Position numbers and translations under genes: made by a program. 64,000 nucleotides of DNA from Chrysomallon squamiferum (taxonomy: Eukaryota; Mollusca; Gastropoda; Neomphalida; Peltospiridae): contig CM022674.1 in the NCBI GenBank assembly GCA_012295275.1, forward strand, positions 8,065,760 to 8,129,759, written 5' to 3'. The notes under the pieces are model-generated. The model was given only the letters and a program-made list of their open reading frames with translations. It was not told the DNA's origin and searched no databases. Shown piece by piece: positions 30,441 through 44,053 of this stretch (its first letter is position 1; every line of letters starts with the position of its first letter).

Positions 30441-33400
30441 GGAATGTAATTTCTGAAGAAAAAAAAAAAATCTAGAAAGATATTATAATATAGTACAACA
30501 TGTGTGTGTCTGTGTGTTAAAAATTATCCATTGTTTTAATTTCATGTTCAGGTTTCAATATTAATTTTATTGAGATGCTTCTAAATAAGTTTGCGACAAT
30601 TATATTTTTATTTTCATTTTGATGTAGAATTTAGCAATAAATATATTTTTTTTAAGTGGAATCAGTTATAACTTGTTTTATTAAAATGCTGTTTTCTTTT
30701 ATACAACAAAAACATGGTGAGGAAACGTAAAAACAGTGAAAGAGTGAACTGGTTGTCTCTCGTGTTGATCAGTTCAGCCACACTCTAACAGTAAATCACT
30801 TTATTTATTCCTTGTTTCTGTATTCATTTACGTGTGTGGATGTGCGTGCGTGTCTGGGAAATCTAAGGTAAAGTTAAATATTCGTTGGGTTTCACTTTAA
30901 GTTACATTATTAAGAAAAAATAAAATTATAAATAAACAAATAAAAAGATTTTTGAGGCAGAGTTGCTTAGCAACAAAATGCTGTAATGTTGTTGCGCAAG
31001 TTACAGCATAGTTCATACTTCAAAATTATCTGTAGGCAATGTTGTGAAACAACATACTATCATAGTGGGGAAAAACGCCTCGTTTGGACCTGCCATAAGC
31101 AGATTAAAATAAAATATATTTAACTATAGCAACGTCAGTTATAAAGCCAAAGTCGTCAAGTTACAATCCATCCAATCTAACAACAGACATATAATTAAAT
31201 AAAATACCTAAATACATTAATACATAATGATATGAACCGGCTTCAATTAATGGGTATGCGCCGATTTAGGACTGCTTTAGACAAAAGATGTCTTATCCCA
31301 AGTAAATTGATTACGGCAATAATCTTGTCAACAATTAAAATACCTAAATACATTAATACGTAACGATATGAGCCGAGTGCTATAAAATAACGCATAAAAT
31401 AACTATAAAATAACAGACCAGTGTCTCGTCTGCGACAGACACGCCCGCTGACCTGTCAGAAAGTGTGCCCGTCGCAGACGTGCTTCACAACAGCTTGCTC
31501 TGATTAGCACGTTAATTTTTTTCATTCATTCATTCAGTGTCCAGTTACAACGCACTTGGCTGACCAGCAATAAACACTTTGGAACTCGGCTCATCTCTCT
31601 TTCATTTTTATATTTAGACTGGACCCCATTGCTCCCAGACTGCATTCCCCAAAGTAATTCTACAGCAAATAGTAACAGCAAAATAACAACCAAGGACAAA
31701 TTGAACACGGTTATAATATCATCCATCAATAAATAAATCCTGTGTAAAAATGTTTTAAAAAACCAACAAACACAAGTTATTTATATTTCTTGTATTTTCT
31801 TTCACTCTAGAGCTATTTCACTCAAACCTAACAGTGACAGGTAACATACTACAGCATGTCAAAGAAAACATGAAGTTCAGCATTCATTTTATTAATTTTT
31901 TTTGTGCCAATATTGTATTAATAAACTGTTCACAAAAAATACAGGAAGAAAAAAGAGCCTTTTTTTTCTGATCACTTGTTCATAAAATCTGCTTCGTTTA
32001 TATGCTAGACAAAAACAAATGAACGACTGAATAAAATGTTGTATTAATAATAGACATTTACTCAAGATCATTACATTTATTAGCTGTCACAACAGATAAA
32101 CATCATGTTCTTTCAGTACTCACACATTTGACACTGGATGAACAGACAAATATAGATGTATCTGTTTGCATAATAACACTGGCCTAAATATAAATTGAAA
32201 ATTTCAGTAATTTTTTGGAAACTGAAAACCAAACTTTGTTAATTATTCAGTTTATACATTTGCATGTTACATTTTTGTTTTGTATCTAATAGCCAATCTT
32301 TGCTAATAATAATATTGACAGTTTGTATTTCCATATTACCTTTTTTTGCTAATAATAATATTCGTAGTCTGAATATTTCCATGAAAGAGTAATTTAAAAA
32401 CACATTCCTTCACATCGGACTAACAGTTTGAATATTCATACTTTCATCTTTGGGTAAAATTTCAAACTTTTTCTTTATTCAAAACTAATAATTTTTTTTA
32501 TTGATATTACTTACTGTATATGGTTTTAAAGAATAACAAATACACACCTATAAATATACATGGATTGCAAACGTTACAAAAACTGCTCAGATATATAGCA
32601 ATATAACAATCCCATTCTGTAACCGATTACATAACACACATTCTATGAAAACATACAATAACACACTCATATATAAATAGAACACTAACTGAAAAATGAT
32701 AAAATCTAGTAAATTCACAATCTTTTCAACATTCATAGGATATACATGTTTTAAAAAAACCTAATATTTATATACGTTAACAGAAGCTAAATAAAATACA
32801 GACCCCAAAATAACCAGAACAATAAAATTCTTAAATGTCTTAGAAACAAACAAAATTCTAAATGCAATTTTAAATGTCTTGACACAAAATTCTAAATACA
32901 ATTTTAAATGTCTTAGAACAATAAAACTCTTATTAAAAAAAAAAAAAAAATTACAAACAGAACAAGATAATTCTAAATATAAATTTAACAGTGATAGAAA
33001 CTGAACAATAAAATTCTAAATACAAAATATTTGTTCTTTGAAATTAAGTAATAAAATTCTAAACGTGGATTCTAAATGTCTAAACAATAAAATTTTAAAC
33101 AATTATATATAAATATATTAACATGTCATAAACAGAACAGTAAAATCCTAAAGAAAAGCTGTAACTCTCCTAGAGGCAGAAGAATGATGTAATCATGAAT
33201 TTTAATTGTTAGTAATTCTCAGTATTATGTCTAATATGCAGATCCCGTTTATTCCATAAAACTGTTTAACAAAAACACTTTCTGTTTTTAATATTCATAC
33301 ATTTGCAAGTATGATAGTATAACCCATCAGTTGACTTTTTAAAGATGGGTATAAAAGAATTTAACTAGAGAAATTCAGTTAGTAGTGAATTATTGCAGAA

Positions 33401-36400
33401 AATTTAATTTCAAACAACAACCAATATTAAACATTTTTTTATTTTAAATTTTCGGGTTGTTTTTTTTTCTGGAAGAAAAAATATATAAAATGTAAGATTG
33501 TAATATATTATTAAAAAGATATTATGAATTAAATATCGAAACACATATTAACATGTAAAATTTGAAGCTTGGACAAATGAAAATACATGATTTGTTTACA
33601 AAGGCGCTAACATATATTTTAAATATGTTTTTTTAAAAGCAATTATGGTGTATAAATAAAACATATTGTGAAAGTCTTCAGTTGTTGACAAGATTCAAAG
33701 AGACAAAATAAAATACATTTGTGAAAATATATGAATTGGAAGTTCGAAAATGGAAACAAAAGGAAAACATTCAAATATTGTTGCATAAAACAAAAAATAA
33801 AATCAGATAATTCTGAACTAGGAATGTTATTCTGTACGTGCATACAGACATACACAGCGTTTGAAGATACAAAGCAGAGAGAATTTTGTTTCAGGGTGAT
33901 ATGTTCATTACAGCTAAAACTGCTTCAAAACCAGAGTTTAGTGGGTTTGTGCCAGTTATCTGTATGAAGTGTATGCCTTTGTATGAATAAACTTGTAAAT
34001 GTTCACACTTTCTCCCACAAAAACACTTATCCACCAGAACATACATGTGAACACACATAAGGTAAAAATGTCCCCCAACCTGCATTCATCAGCCACATTT
34101 GATCACTTACACAGGCTTATTTAACCACCAACACACACAATCTACTACTATATTCACTGAACAGCACTGATGTGCTAAACCCCATTTTCATCCATCAACA
34201 CACACAAACCACTGTCATTCAGACATCAAATTCTATTATTATCCACCTACATGCACACCTAATCTTAAACCCACCCAGCAGAATTCATATATGAAATCTA
34301 CTTTCATACACCAGTGATATATCACCCCTGTTTCCATGTGCTATAATATATCCCAAACCAATAAAGACACACATACATATACCAAACTCTCCTCTGATCC
34401 ACCAACCAGTTTTTATTCCTGAACACTAACATGAAAACAACAACCCTGCATTTAAACATGCGTGTAGAAAGAGGTGTCTATCAAAGCAGTGCAAATTAAA
34501 AGTTGCAATAAACCGATCATGTTGAGGTTTAGACGATTAAGAGAAAGCATTGAGAAAACAGAAAAAAAAAAATTATCACTAACCAGGTGTTTAAAACAGA
34601 ATTATTTGCAAGCTAATCCTTGAGGTAGTACGAAACAATTTAAAAAGGGATTAAGCAAATTCACACCTCTCTCTATATGAATATGATAATAATGGTAGTG
34701 TGTGTGTCTGTCTGCCTGGGTTTTGTTCAAATATGAATTTAGATATACATGTATACATGTCTATTATGTATATATATATATATATAAAACACACATTCAC
34801 ACACACCCATATATCTGTAGATACAACTGTTTTGAGTGTACATCTGCGTCACACATGCCTGTTTCACAAATGTTGGTTTTCTGTTTATTTCTGCTGCAAG
34901 TTATTAGGTTCACAATTAGCTTCATGATACCTGGAGTGAGATCAGGTCAGCAGAAATTATAAAAAAAACTTAAAGGCCTGTATGCAAAAATATGCATGTG
35001 GAAGGCATCAACTGAATGTCAGTGTATACACATGAAGGTAAGACAGCTGCATGCATGTAACTAAGTGCTTGTGAGAGACTTGTAACATTCAAACAGCCTA
35101 AGGATCAGTTTCTTCTGTCAGACTTCCAACTGAATCAGGTAAATGAAGCGACATTGAATGTATGGAAGACAATACATAGGAATGTTGTTTAACATGTATT
35201 GTACAAACTCCTCTTTTCTTGTTTGTTCACCACAGGTTTCTGATTATACATATTGCTCACACACTGATGGTATGTTGATGGATCATTTCTGATATGCTTC
35301 CATCAAAATGGTCTTAATGCATGTTTGTTATTGGCTATATTTCTGGATCTCTGACCACACAACTCTTCACTGAGTAAACTGTATGTAATGTGATGGGATT
35401 TCTTTCCCCAAAATTAAAAAATATTATGATCTTGAAATTGTTTGTGGACACAAGCAAATCACTGAAGACACTTAAAAATGTTCTCTGTTTTCATGTCTAT
35501 GCACTGATACACTCTGAAAGCTAAAACTGATCATGCACCTAGTGAGGACACAAACCATGATTTCTCACCACAAGAAAACTATGACTTCAAAAAATGCTTT
35601 CTTTTATCTCTATCTGGAAAAGCATTTTGTATATTAAAATTATTCATACACATCTATTAAAGCAAGACATGTGACTTAAAGAGTTCTGCCCAGTGAAAAT
35701 GTCCATTTATTTAGTTTTATTTATTCTTAAATGTTCAGCTAATCAGAGAAAGCAGGAATACAGCATAAAATTTTCAAATAGTATGGAACATATATTTTAT
35801 AATATTTTGTAGTATTTTGTTTGTGTGTATGCATGGGTGCCTGCAGATATGTGTGCATTAAAATTCAAGTAAACAATTTTTGTTTTTCTCTTTTTTGGGT
35901 AGTAACACATACATAATAATATATATATTTGAATAAATATTGAATAATTTCAATATACCCATGTATCAGTATATAAAAAAATGTGTGTCATATTCCAAGG
36001 TATTTCATCACTGACTGTCACTGTATAACAAGTTCAAATAACATCTGGACAGCTAATTTCAAGCCATCATGCTCAGGAATATTGCAAAGCAATTAAAAAC
36101 CTGTCCACCTTCACTGACCCGCTCATAACTCATTACAAAGATTTAACATGATGACACCTATTACCATGGCAACCACTTAATTCCTTTTGTATACAAAAAT
36201 GTTTCAGTAAAGGGCAAATATAATGGATGTAGTTGTGTTGATGCACATCAAAGTGACATGCTGACATTTACAAAACCCCACCTCCTAGCAGATGTTCAGT
36301 TTGTTGTGTTTAAAAAAAAAAGAAGTAATAAGTTGACTGAGTTTGTGGTCAGTCTGATTGTTGCTATGTTGTTGTACAAAGTGTTTAATACATACTGGTA

Positions 36401-36484
36401 TAAAATATTGAACAATGAAATATCACATTGTGTTACTGACAGAATGTCCAAAACTGTGTCTGTCTGTATGTCACTGTGGGTATT

Positions 36485-36527
<43 letters not shown>

Positions 36528-36943
36528 AAAAGCCTATCTGTATTCATGTAAGATGTGATTCTGTGATTTGTATGTCTCTTGTTTGTGTAGATGTATTTTT
36601 CACTAACTCAGTTTCACTTAAATACCTTCAACCCTCAATTAGCCTCATTTGAAAATAATATACTTCTTAGATATTGCACAGAATGTTTTACAAATTATGC
36701 CAAATAATAATATAATGTTATGTATATTTTATGTACAAAATATGTATTTACAATGAAAATGTTTCCAAAACTAAACAGATCATTTAAAAAATAATGGTCC
36801 ACCTAAATATGTTCATGAAAATACTTCTCTGTCAAATATGGCTAAAGCATGATAAGTATTCATCACATTAGCAAAATAAATTATAAAACTAAAATAAACT
36901 GTTAACTAGAGCTCTTGCAAAGCTTTGTCAAATTGGTCTTCAT
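30441..36943. other. Gene-poor interval between caspase D and the CARD gene
   Basis: I see no supported coding exon. It holds a GC-richer patch at about 31,420-31,510, a direct repeat of about 40 bases at 31,200 and 31,335, and several short CA/TG tracts (34,700, 34,790). A (TG)n run lies at 36,489-36,525. A long 3' UTR of the CARD gene probably occupies part of the right end, but no clear AATAAA lies close after its stop. Confidence 0.5.
36489..36525. repeat. (TG)n microsatellite
   Basis: About 18 TG units, probably in or just beyond the 3' UTR of the CARD gene. Cys-Val reading frames across it are artefacts. Confidence 0.9.
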
Positions 36944-38375
36944 CTATGGATATGCTAAAAGTAATCCCCAAAACCCCAGTTTCTCAGCAGTCCCTCCTGA
37001 TAGTAGCAGAAGTTCCATCTTCTTCTGCAGATTTCCATTTTTGTAATGTTCTCGTATCCTAGCAACATGTTCCTTGGTCATGCAGATGTTGAAGATGGAA
37101 ATGTTTTTGTTGTCACTGAAGATCTGAAGAATTAGAGTTCCTCGCTCTTGTTCAAAATACTTCACCACTTCGTTCTTTAAATGGTCGTCAAACAGTTTGT
37201 AAAATTCCGTAGCTTTTTCTTCATACTTCTTACCAGTGGATTTCCACTTTTCTACCAAGGAATTTGAACCATTTACTGAATGTTTGGAACCAAGTATCTG
37301 TGAGTATCTTTTCAGTTCCACCAACTCTAAATTTCCATTGTATCTCATGATAACAGGGTCAGTGTTTTCTTTGTTTTCTCCATCTGTCTTCATCCCACCT
37401 GGGTGTTCGTTTCTGTAATTTTTAAACCGTACAACTGAAACATCATTACAAGGATTATCTCCACTGTTTCTGGAGTTGTCTGTATTTCCATTCATTTCTG
37501 AGTCTTGTCTGATATGTCTCTGATTTGTTTCTGGGTAGCATTTCCTTCCTGAGCTTGGAGAATACATTTTATCCTTGCTTGATGACTTTGAAGTAACTTC
37601 AGATTTCGACTTGTTTTTGTGACTGTCATCTCGTTTTGCTGAGTACTGTTTTGCTTTGTTCTTTCTTCGAAATGGAAAACACATGCACCAACACGTCCTC
37701 TGTGGTTTAACATCTTCTTCGTCTATATCCTCCTCCTGTGAGTGAGAGTAACTTAAAACACGAATTGGCCGTCGTGAAGCTGTTTCTTCTGGTTCTATCA
37801 TCAACATGTTATCATAGGACTTGTGTAGTCGTCGCGGAGTCATCTTCACTTCAACAATTTCACGTTTTTTGACTCGTTCAATGGGCGAGCCCTCATCTCT
37901 GGGCAGCAGAATTTTTATAGCTGCCACTTTAATCTGCACCACCACCTGCCCTAAAAACATACACACAAAATAAAATTAATGCAAAAACACTTGATAATTT
38001 CATTGCCTCCATCTCATACTGTTGCTTGTTATGGATAAACATGATGTGGTAATGCTTTGAATATTCTGCATACATTTTATCATGATGGGTAGTATATAAC
38101 TTAAACTGTAAGTAAAATATTTGTTAACTGCTGTTTAATAAGAAATATCAGAAATACTATAATCTTAAAGTTTAATAAAATAATAAAATTAGTTTACCTT
38201 TGTGTCTTCTCTTCTCCCAATAACCTAAAATTAAAAAAAATTGTTTTTTTAGTTAGTGTATAAGTAATTTACTCAGAAAATCAATAAGTATTAACCAATC
38301 TTCAATAATAATAATCATTAGATAACACCAACTCCAATGACAACAATAATATCAAACAATAACAACAATATGTGT

Positions 38376-38409
<34 letters not shown>

Positions 38410-38777
38410 TTGCATTGTATGTATGTTATGTATAAGGGTAGTTTTGTTCATATATCATGAAAATTGTGTGTGTGTGCATGTTCTTTCTTACCTGTTCCAT
38501 ATATAGGTTTTATTCGCTGGGAGACATCGAGAGAACTTGCAAGATGAAGCTGTCCTGACTGTCGCAGGGCGTTGATGAACAGCGCCACGGCATTGTGACC
38601 GCCATCCTCCACGTACTTGAGCAGCGTCGTGTTGCGCTGCAGCTGTGACTTCTCCTGACAGATGTCAGTGACAACATCGCTGGTGAGGACGCCATGCTGG
38701 AGAAGGTAGTCGAAGATAAGTTCAATGTCAAGGCTCTCTATAAGATCTTGATGGTTTGCTAACTGCTCTGTTAGCAT
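36944..38777 (-). CDS. CARD-containing protein of unknown function
   Basis: Exons 38492-38777, a 27-base micro-exon 38198-38224 and 36944-37950 join in phase (1-1) to 439 codons. Residues about 1-90 form a CARD (LIFDYLLQHGVLTSDVVTDI, then FINALRQSGQLHLASSLD) resembling the caspase-9/CRADD class. A linker with GYWEKRRHKG follows. The middle is Lys/Ser/Asp-rich and probably disordered. It includes a Cys cluster CWCMCFPFRRKNK, which could be palmitoylated and held on a membrane by the adjacent basic residues. The last 120 residues (KYFEQERGTLILQIFSDN, TKEHVARIREHYKNGNLQ) look folded but I do not recognise the family. No protease or kinase motif is present, so an adaptor is the likely role. The start is the first ATG of the CARD exon, with A at -3; a minisatellite begins immediately upstream, so an extra 5' coding exon cannot be excluded. 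Confidence 0.8.
38371..38408. repeat. (TG)n microsatellite in a short intron of the CARD gene
   Basis: About 19 TG units inside the 267-base intron between the CARD exon and the micro-exon. Confidence 0.9.
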
Positions 38778-40085
38778 TATCAACAGGCTGTCAGTACCTG
38801 AAACATTATCAACAGGCTGTCAATACATGAAACATTATCAACAGACTGTCAGTTCCAGAAACATTATCAACAGACTGTCAGTTCCAGAAACATTATCAAT
38901 AGGCTGTCAATACATGAAACATTATAAACAGGCTGTCAGTTCTAGAAACATTATCAACAGACTGTCAGTACCTAAAACATTATCAACAGGCTGTCAATAC
39001 ATGAAACATTATCAACAGACTGTCAGTTCCAGAAACATTATCAACAGACTGTCTACATGAAACATTATCAATAGGCTGTCAATACATGAAACATTATCAA
39101 CAGGCTGTCAGTTCTAGAAACATTATCAACATTCTGTCAGTACCTGAAACATTATCAACAGGCTGTCAGTTCCAGAAACATTATCAACAGACTGTCTACA
39201 TGAAACATTATCAACAGGCTGTCAATATCTGAAACATTATCAACAGAGTGTCAGTACCTGAAACATTATCAACAGACTGTCAGTACCTGAAACATTATCA
39301 ACAGGCTGTCAGTATCTGAAACATTATCAACAGACAATGAGTACTTGAAACATTATCAACAGGCTGTCAGTACCTGAAACATTATCAACAGGCTGTCAGT
39401 ACCTGAAACATTATCAACAGACAATGAGTACTTGAAACATTATCAACAGGCTGTCAGTACCTGAAACATTATCAACAGGCTGTCAGTATCTGAAACATTA
39501 TCAACAGACAATGAGTACTTGAAACATTATCAACAGTGTCAGTACTGAAACATTATCAACAGGCTGTCAGTACCTGAAACATTATCAACAGACTGTCAGT
39601 ACCTGAAACATTATCAACAGACTGTCAGTACCTGAAATATTATCAACAGGCTGTCAGTACCTGAAACATTATCAACAGGCTGTCAGTACCTGAAACATTA
39701 TCAACAGACTGTCAGTACCTGAAATATTATCAACAGACTGTCAGTACCTGAAATATTATCAACAGGCTGTCAGTACCTGAAACATTATCAACAGACAATG
39801 AGTACTTGAAACATTATCAACAGACTGTCAGTACTGAAACATTATCAACAGACTGTCAGTATTGAAACATTATCAACAGGCTGTCAGTACCTGAAACATT
39901 ATCAACAGACAATGAGTATTTGAAACATTATCAACAGACTGTCAGTACCGAAACATTATCAACAGACTGTCAGTACTGAAACATTATCAACAGACAATGA
40001 GTACTTGAAACATTATCAACAGACTGTCAGTACCGAAACATTATCAACAGACTGTCAGTACCTGAAATATTATGAACAGGCTGCT
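38778..40085. repeat. 29-bp minisatellite abutting the CARD exon
   Basis: About 45 copies of a unit close to GTACCTGAAACATTATCAAC followed by AGGCTGTCA. Variants include ACAATGAGTACTTG in place of GGCTGTCAGTACCTG. The array starts at the very edge of the CARD exon, and its unit shares ATTATCAACAGGCTGTCAGT with the exon border. Read on the minus strand, each unit contains CTGACAG, GATAATG and TTTCAGGTAC, i.e. acceptor-like AGs and the ATG context of the gene. Confidence 0.95.
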
Positions 40086-43000
40086 AAAAGTCTATTTAAA
40101 ATTGTGCCACCAAATTATCAATCCAGTCCTAAAGAATTATTGAAATTTCAAATTATTAAGTTGTTCCTGAAGGGTTACTGAAATTTGAAAACGTCATCCC
40201 AGTTCTGAACTGTCAATGTAATATAAAATTATAACAATCCTAATGTTAGAATTACCTAAGCAATAACACAGTTTCAAATTATCCACCCAGTTCTAAAGAT
40301 TAATGAAATTTCAAGAAATCTGTGTTGACCTCCAACCATCACCCATCACGTAGTATCATTTTTATCACTTATTTGTCCTACTTAATAAAAGGAGAGTTTT
40401 CAACATTTTATTTATATTCCTATAATGTCTTTTTACATTTACAGATGATGATGACTAAATCCCCCCCAGGTCAAAAAACAAATGGTTATTCATTTTATTT
40501 TGCATAACTGATGTTTGTAGAAGTACATGAATTGTAAAAAAGCAATTATTTATCTTAGAAGTCAGTTCACTCTATTATAGCTTGAGGATAACAGTTTATT
40601 TTATTATCTATCAATCAGACTTATTTTTCACACTCCTCTGGGTAGGAGAATAATGATGTTATTTTATTACCTGAGGTACAATACCTTCTTTATCAAATAT
40701 AGCTTTTTAATACATCTATTCCTCTTTATTTTTATTTCTAATTGTTCATTTCTTTATTCATCTCTCTCTCTCTCCCTCTCCCTCTCGTTTTCCATTTATA
40801 ATTATCTCTATATATTTCTTCTTCCTCCTTCTTCACAACTTTCTTCATTATTTTTCTCCCCTCCTCCCTTATTTTTCTTATCTTTGTTGCTTTGACCTCT
40901 GTGCCTGCCTACCTCTCCACCTTTCTCTGTTTTTATCGGTCCATCATTTTGTTTAGTTCAATGACCATTACTCAGTTTCTCTCTCCACTCTAACTAATGA
41001 ACTTCACTTTGTATATAATAACCTATATCTCTGCTTTATATTATTATTATATTTAGTATCATTTGTAATTAATATATTACACAGCATAACATTAATCTTT
41101 TTTCTATTCTTATTGATTAATGTCATTCTTTCTGAATCATATTAAAAAAAAACAGAGACAAACATTCTATATAAAATAATATTTATAAATTATTTAACCT
41201 AGTTTTAATTTTGCTTACAACAATTACTCATTTATTATTAATAAATTAATTTTGTTTTTTGTTTTTAAATAATTGTGGTCAAATCCTTTTAGTTCAGTAA
41301 TAACAAAACATCTAATCCCCTAATAACTGCAGTTTAAAGGGATAATTGTTTCATCCCTATGGTTAATTAACCACAAACAAGTCTTCAGTGAATTTTGTCT
41401 GCCAATCTCTATGTCCATCAGTTTGTCTAAACTTAATGGTGGTTTTGAGGCTGAACTCCAGGTGACTCTAGCTTCCATACAGCAAGTTTTGTAACTAATA
41501 GTTTTGACAAATTAATACTACATTTGCCATATGTTTAATTACATATGATGACACAATACAATAATTTACCTGTCAACCTGGAATATGTTCAAATAACTCA
41601 CCTGTAGTGTAACCAAAAACTAACAGCTGCTATGTGCACAGGTAAACAACACAAACCCCCATAATTACTGAAGCAGGTAATAGTGGTATTACATGCAGGG
41701 TGTTAAATACTGTTCCTGTTGTTAGCTACCTCACTGATCCTGATAGGCTGGTTAATTTGAGGCACTGTGCGATACTTTATCTACAATGGCTATCTACAGT
41801 ACACTTGTTACAGCTTTATGGCTTTGACCTAGTACTGGTTAAAGAGAAATGGAGAGTGTCAGAATTTTCTGTAATGTCTTTTGTAACACTCGACTGATTC
41901 CTCGCACCACCCCCTTCTCAAACATCACGAACCCTGGCACCAGGCCAAGTTTATAGTATCAAATAATATTGTTTACACTTTACCTATGTGTATCATTTGT
42001 ATCACAGCATGTGTGTGTGTGCATGCGTGTGTGTGTGTCCATACATAGCTGAATTATGAAAAACACTTTTGAAATATCACAAATAATCATCCATTCAGCT
42101 TCAGTATTCATATTAAAATATTCTAATATAACCTTTTGGAATGTTTAATATGAATAGCTAGTTGGGGTGAACAAATAACATTTAATGACATCTGAAAAGT
42201 GGTTTTCATAATGCACAACATTTGTTAAAAGTAGTTTTACTTTTTAAACCTGTCATGTTAATAACAATGAAATGAAAGGTGAAACAGAAATTTAAAACAA
42301 ATCAGTGATATTTAATCTGAAGTCTGCTCATTCAAATACACACTACTGACTTTACCATCCTTTTTCCTTGTATGAAATCAGAAAAAACTCTGTTTTGATT
42401 TAATTCTTACTGACTAGCAGCTAGCCATCTTGTGTGTGCACCAACCCATGAACAGCAATATTAGTGGTAAATCAAGTGTTTGTTTTACAGTGAGTTACAG
42501 CTAGTTAGTGAAATGTGAATATGGAAATGAAGGAATAAATGAATATTTTATGTATTCAATATGCTTTAGTACTATCAGCTGTTAGATGGCATACATAGAT
42601 TTTGTATTATATGAGTAATGAGTGAGTCATTGAGTGAATGAATATTTCAGAACAATTTCACATTAATAGTTTATAAGTGTGAGTCATATCTTAATGAAAC
42701 TAGAGAGGAAACCTGCATCAGTTCTTCATAGGCTGCTCTGAATAGTCAGTAGTAAAAGGATATTTTAATTTTAAATGTATTTTTATTCAAAATGCAGTAT
42801 TAAGGATGAATCACTTTTTGTTGCAAAGCTTCAGAATTGCTAAATCAATAAACAGAAGTTTTAAAGCTAAAGTATTTAACAAAATTCATCATGTATTGTC
42901 AAACACAGTGGTATGTAAAGTGCTGTGCAGCTATTCCTTGTCTCACTTGTTAAATAGCATCACGAGATCTTTTTTACATTTTCCCATATATCTTTCTAGC

Positions 43001-43995
43001 AGTTACGTATTATGCAGAATTTATGGCTTTGATCGATTGAAACAATTAATGTTTTAGTTATTGCTTTTCAACCTGTTGTTTTTCAAAGTTAATAATGAAA
43101 TAAAAGCAGCAACAGACCTCTCAAAGGATTGATCCTGCAGACTACAATACACCAGTCTAAGATGGAAACATTTCACAATGTGTCAGTATTAGCTGATATG
43201 TTATAAGAATTAGTCATCATTTATCATCTATGCTACTGAAGTGGAAGTTTATGGAATGATTATGTTATGAATTTACTTGAATGATTTCAGGCAATAATAA
43301 TAATAACAATAATAATGATAATATAATAATAATGATGATGATGATGATGACAATAATAATAATGATAAGATAATGATAATGATGATGATGATAATAATAA
43401 TAATAAATAATAAATAATATTTTATAAATAATAAATAATCATAACACAAAGTTCTTCAAACATTCAAATACTGACTCCACCCTGTCTAACAAGAGAGAAA
43501 TAGGAAAACGTGCAAACAAAAGAAGCCGTAAAGAATGCACATATTAATGCATGTCTCTCATGTATGATTTACACAGCATAAAAATAAACAAGGTGCATGT
43601 GCATCAGCTGTTGTCAGGAATGCTGAAGAAACACGTTCTCGCTAACAGAACACAGCAACGCGAGGCTGAGAATCAATTCCACCACAGTGACTCATTGTTT
43701 AATACCAGATGTCTGTTGTTATCACGTTTTCATCAAACAGTGGCAATTTAATAACGTAGAATATTTTACCTGTATTCCATTTTTAAAAAAAAGGTTTAAA
43801 ATGTATAAAATGTATGTGTTATTAATTCATTGTTAAATACCTAATGTTTATTGTCATCAACATATTTACCTGTATTTTTCTATTTGTTCTTTAAATCTAT
43901 ATATATGTGGGTGTGTGAATAGTATATCATAAGTGTATTTGTTGTTAAATGCATGTCTGTATCTCTGTCATCAGTTTTTTTAAATATTCATTACA

Positions 43996-44053
<58 letters not shown>

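Noticed and set aside
31526-31729. Minus-strand 67-codon stretch with a hydrophobic N-terminus (secreted peptide?)
   Set aside because: Single short frame with no family match that I recognise, no splice partners and no clear promoter. The signal-like segment can arise by chance in AT-rich DNA.
41700-43057. Plus-strand open stretches at 41,700-41,897 and 42,806-43,057
   Set aside because: No domain signature, no supporting splice sites, and they lie inside the presumed CARD-gene intron on the opposite strand.
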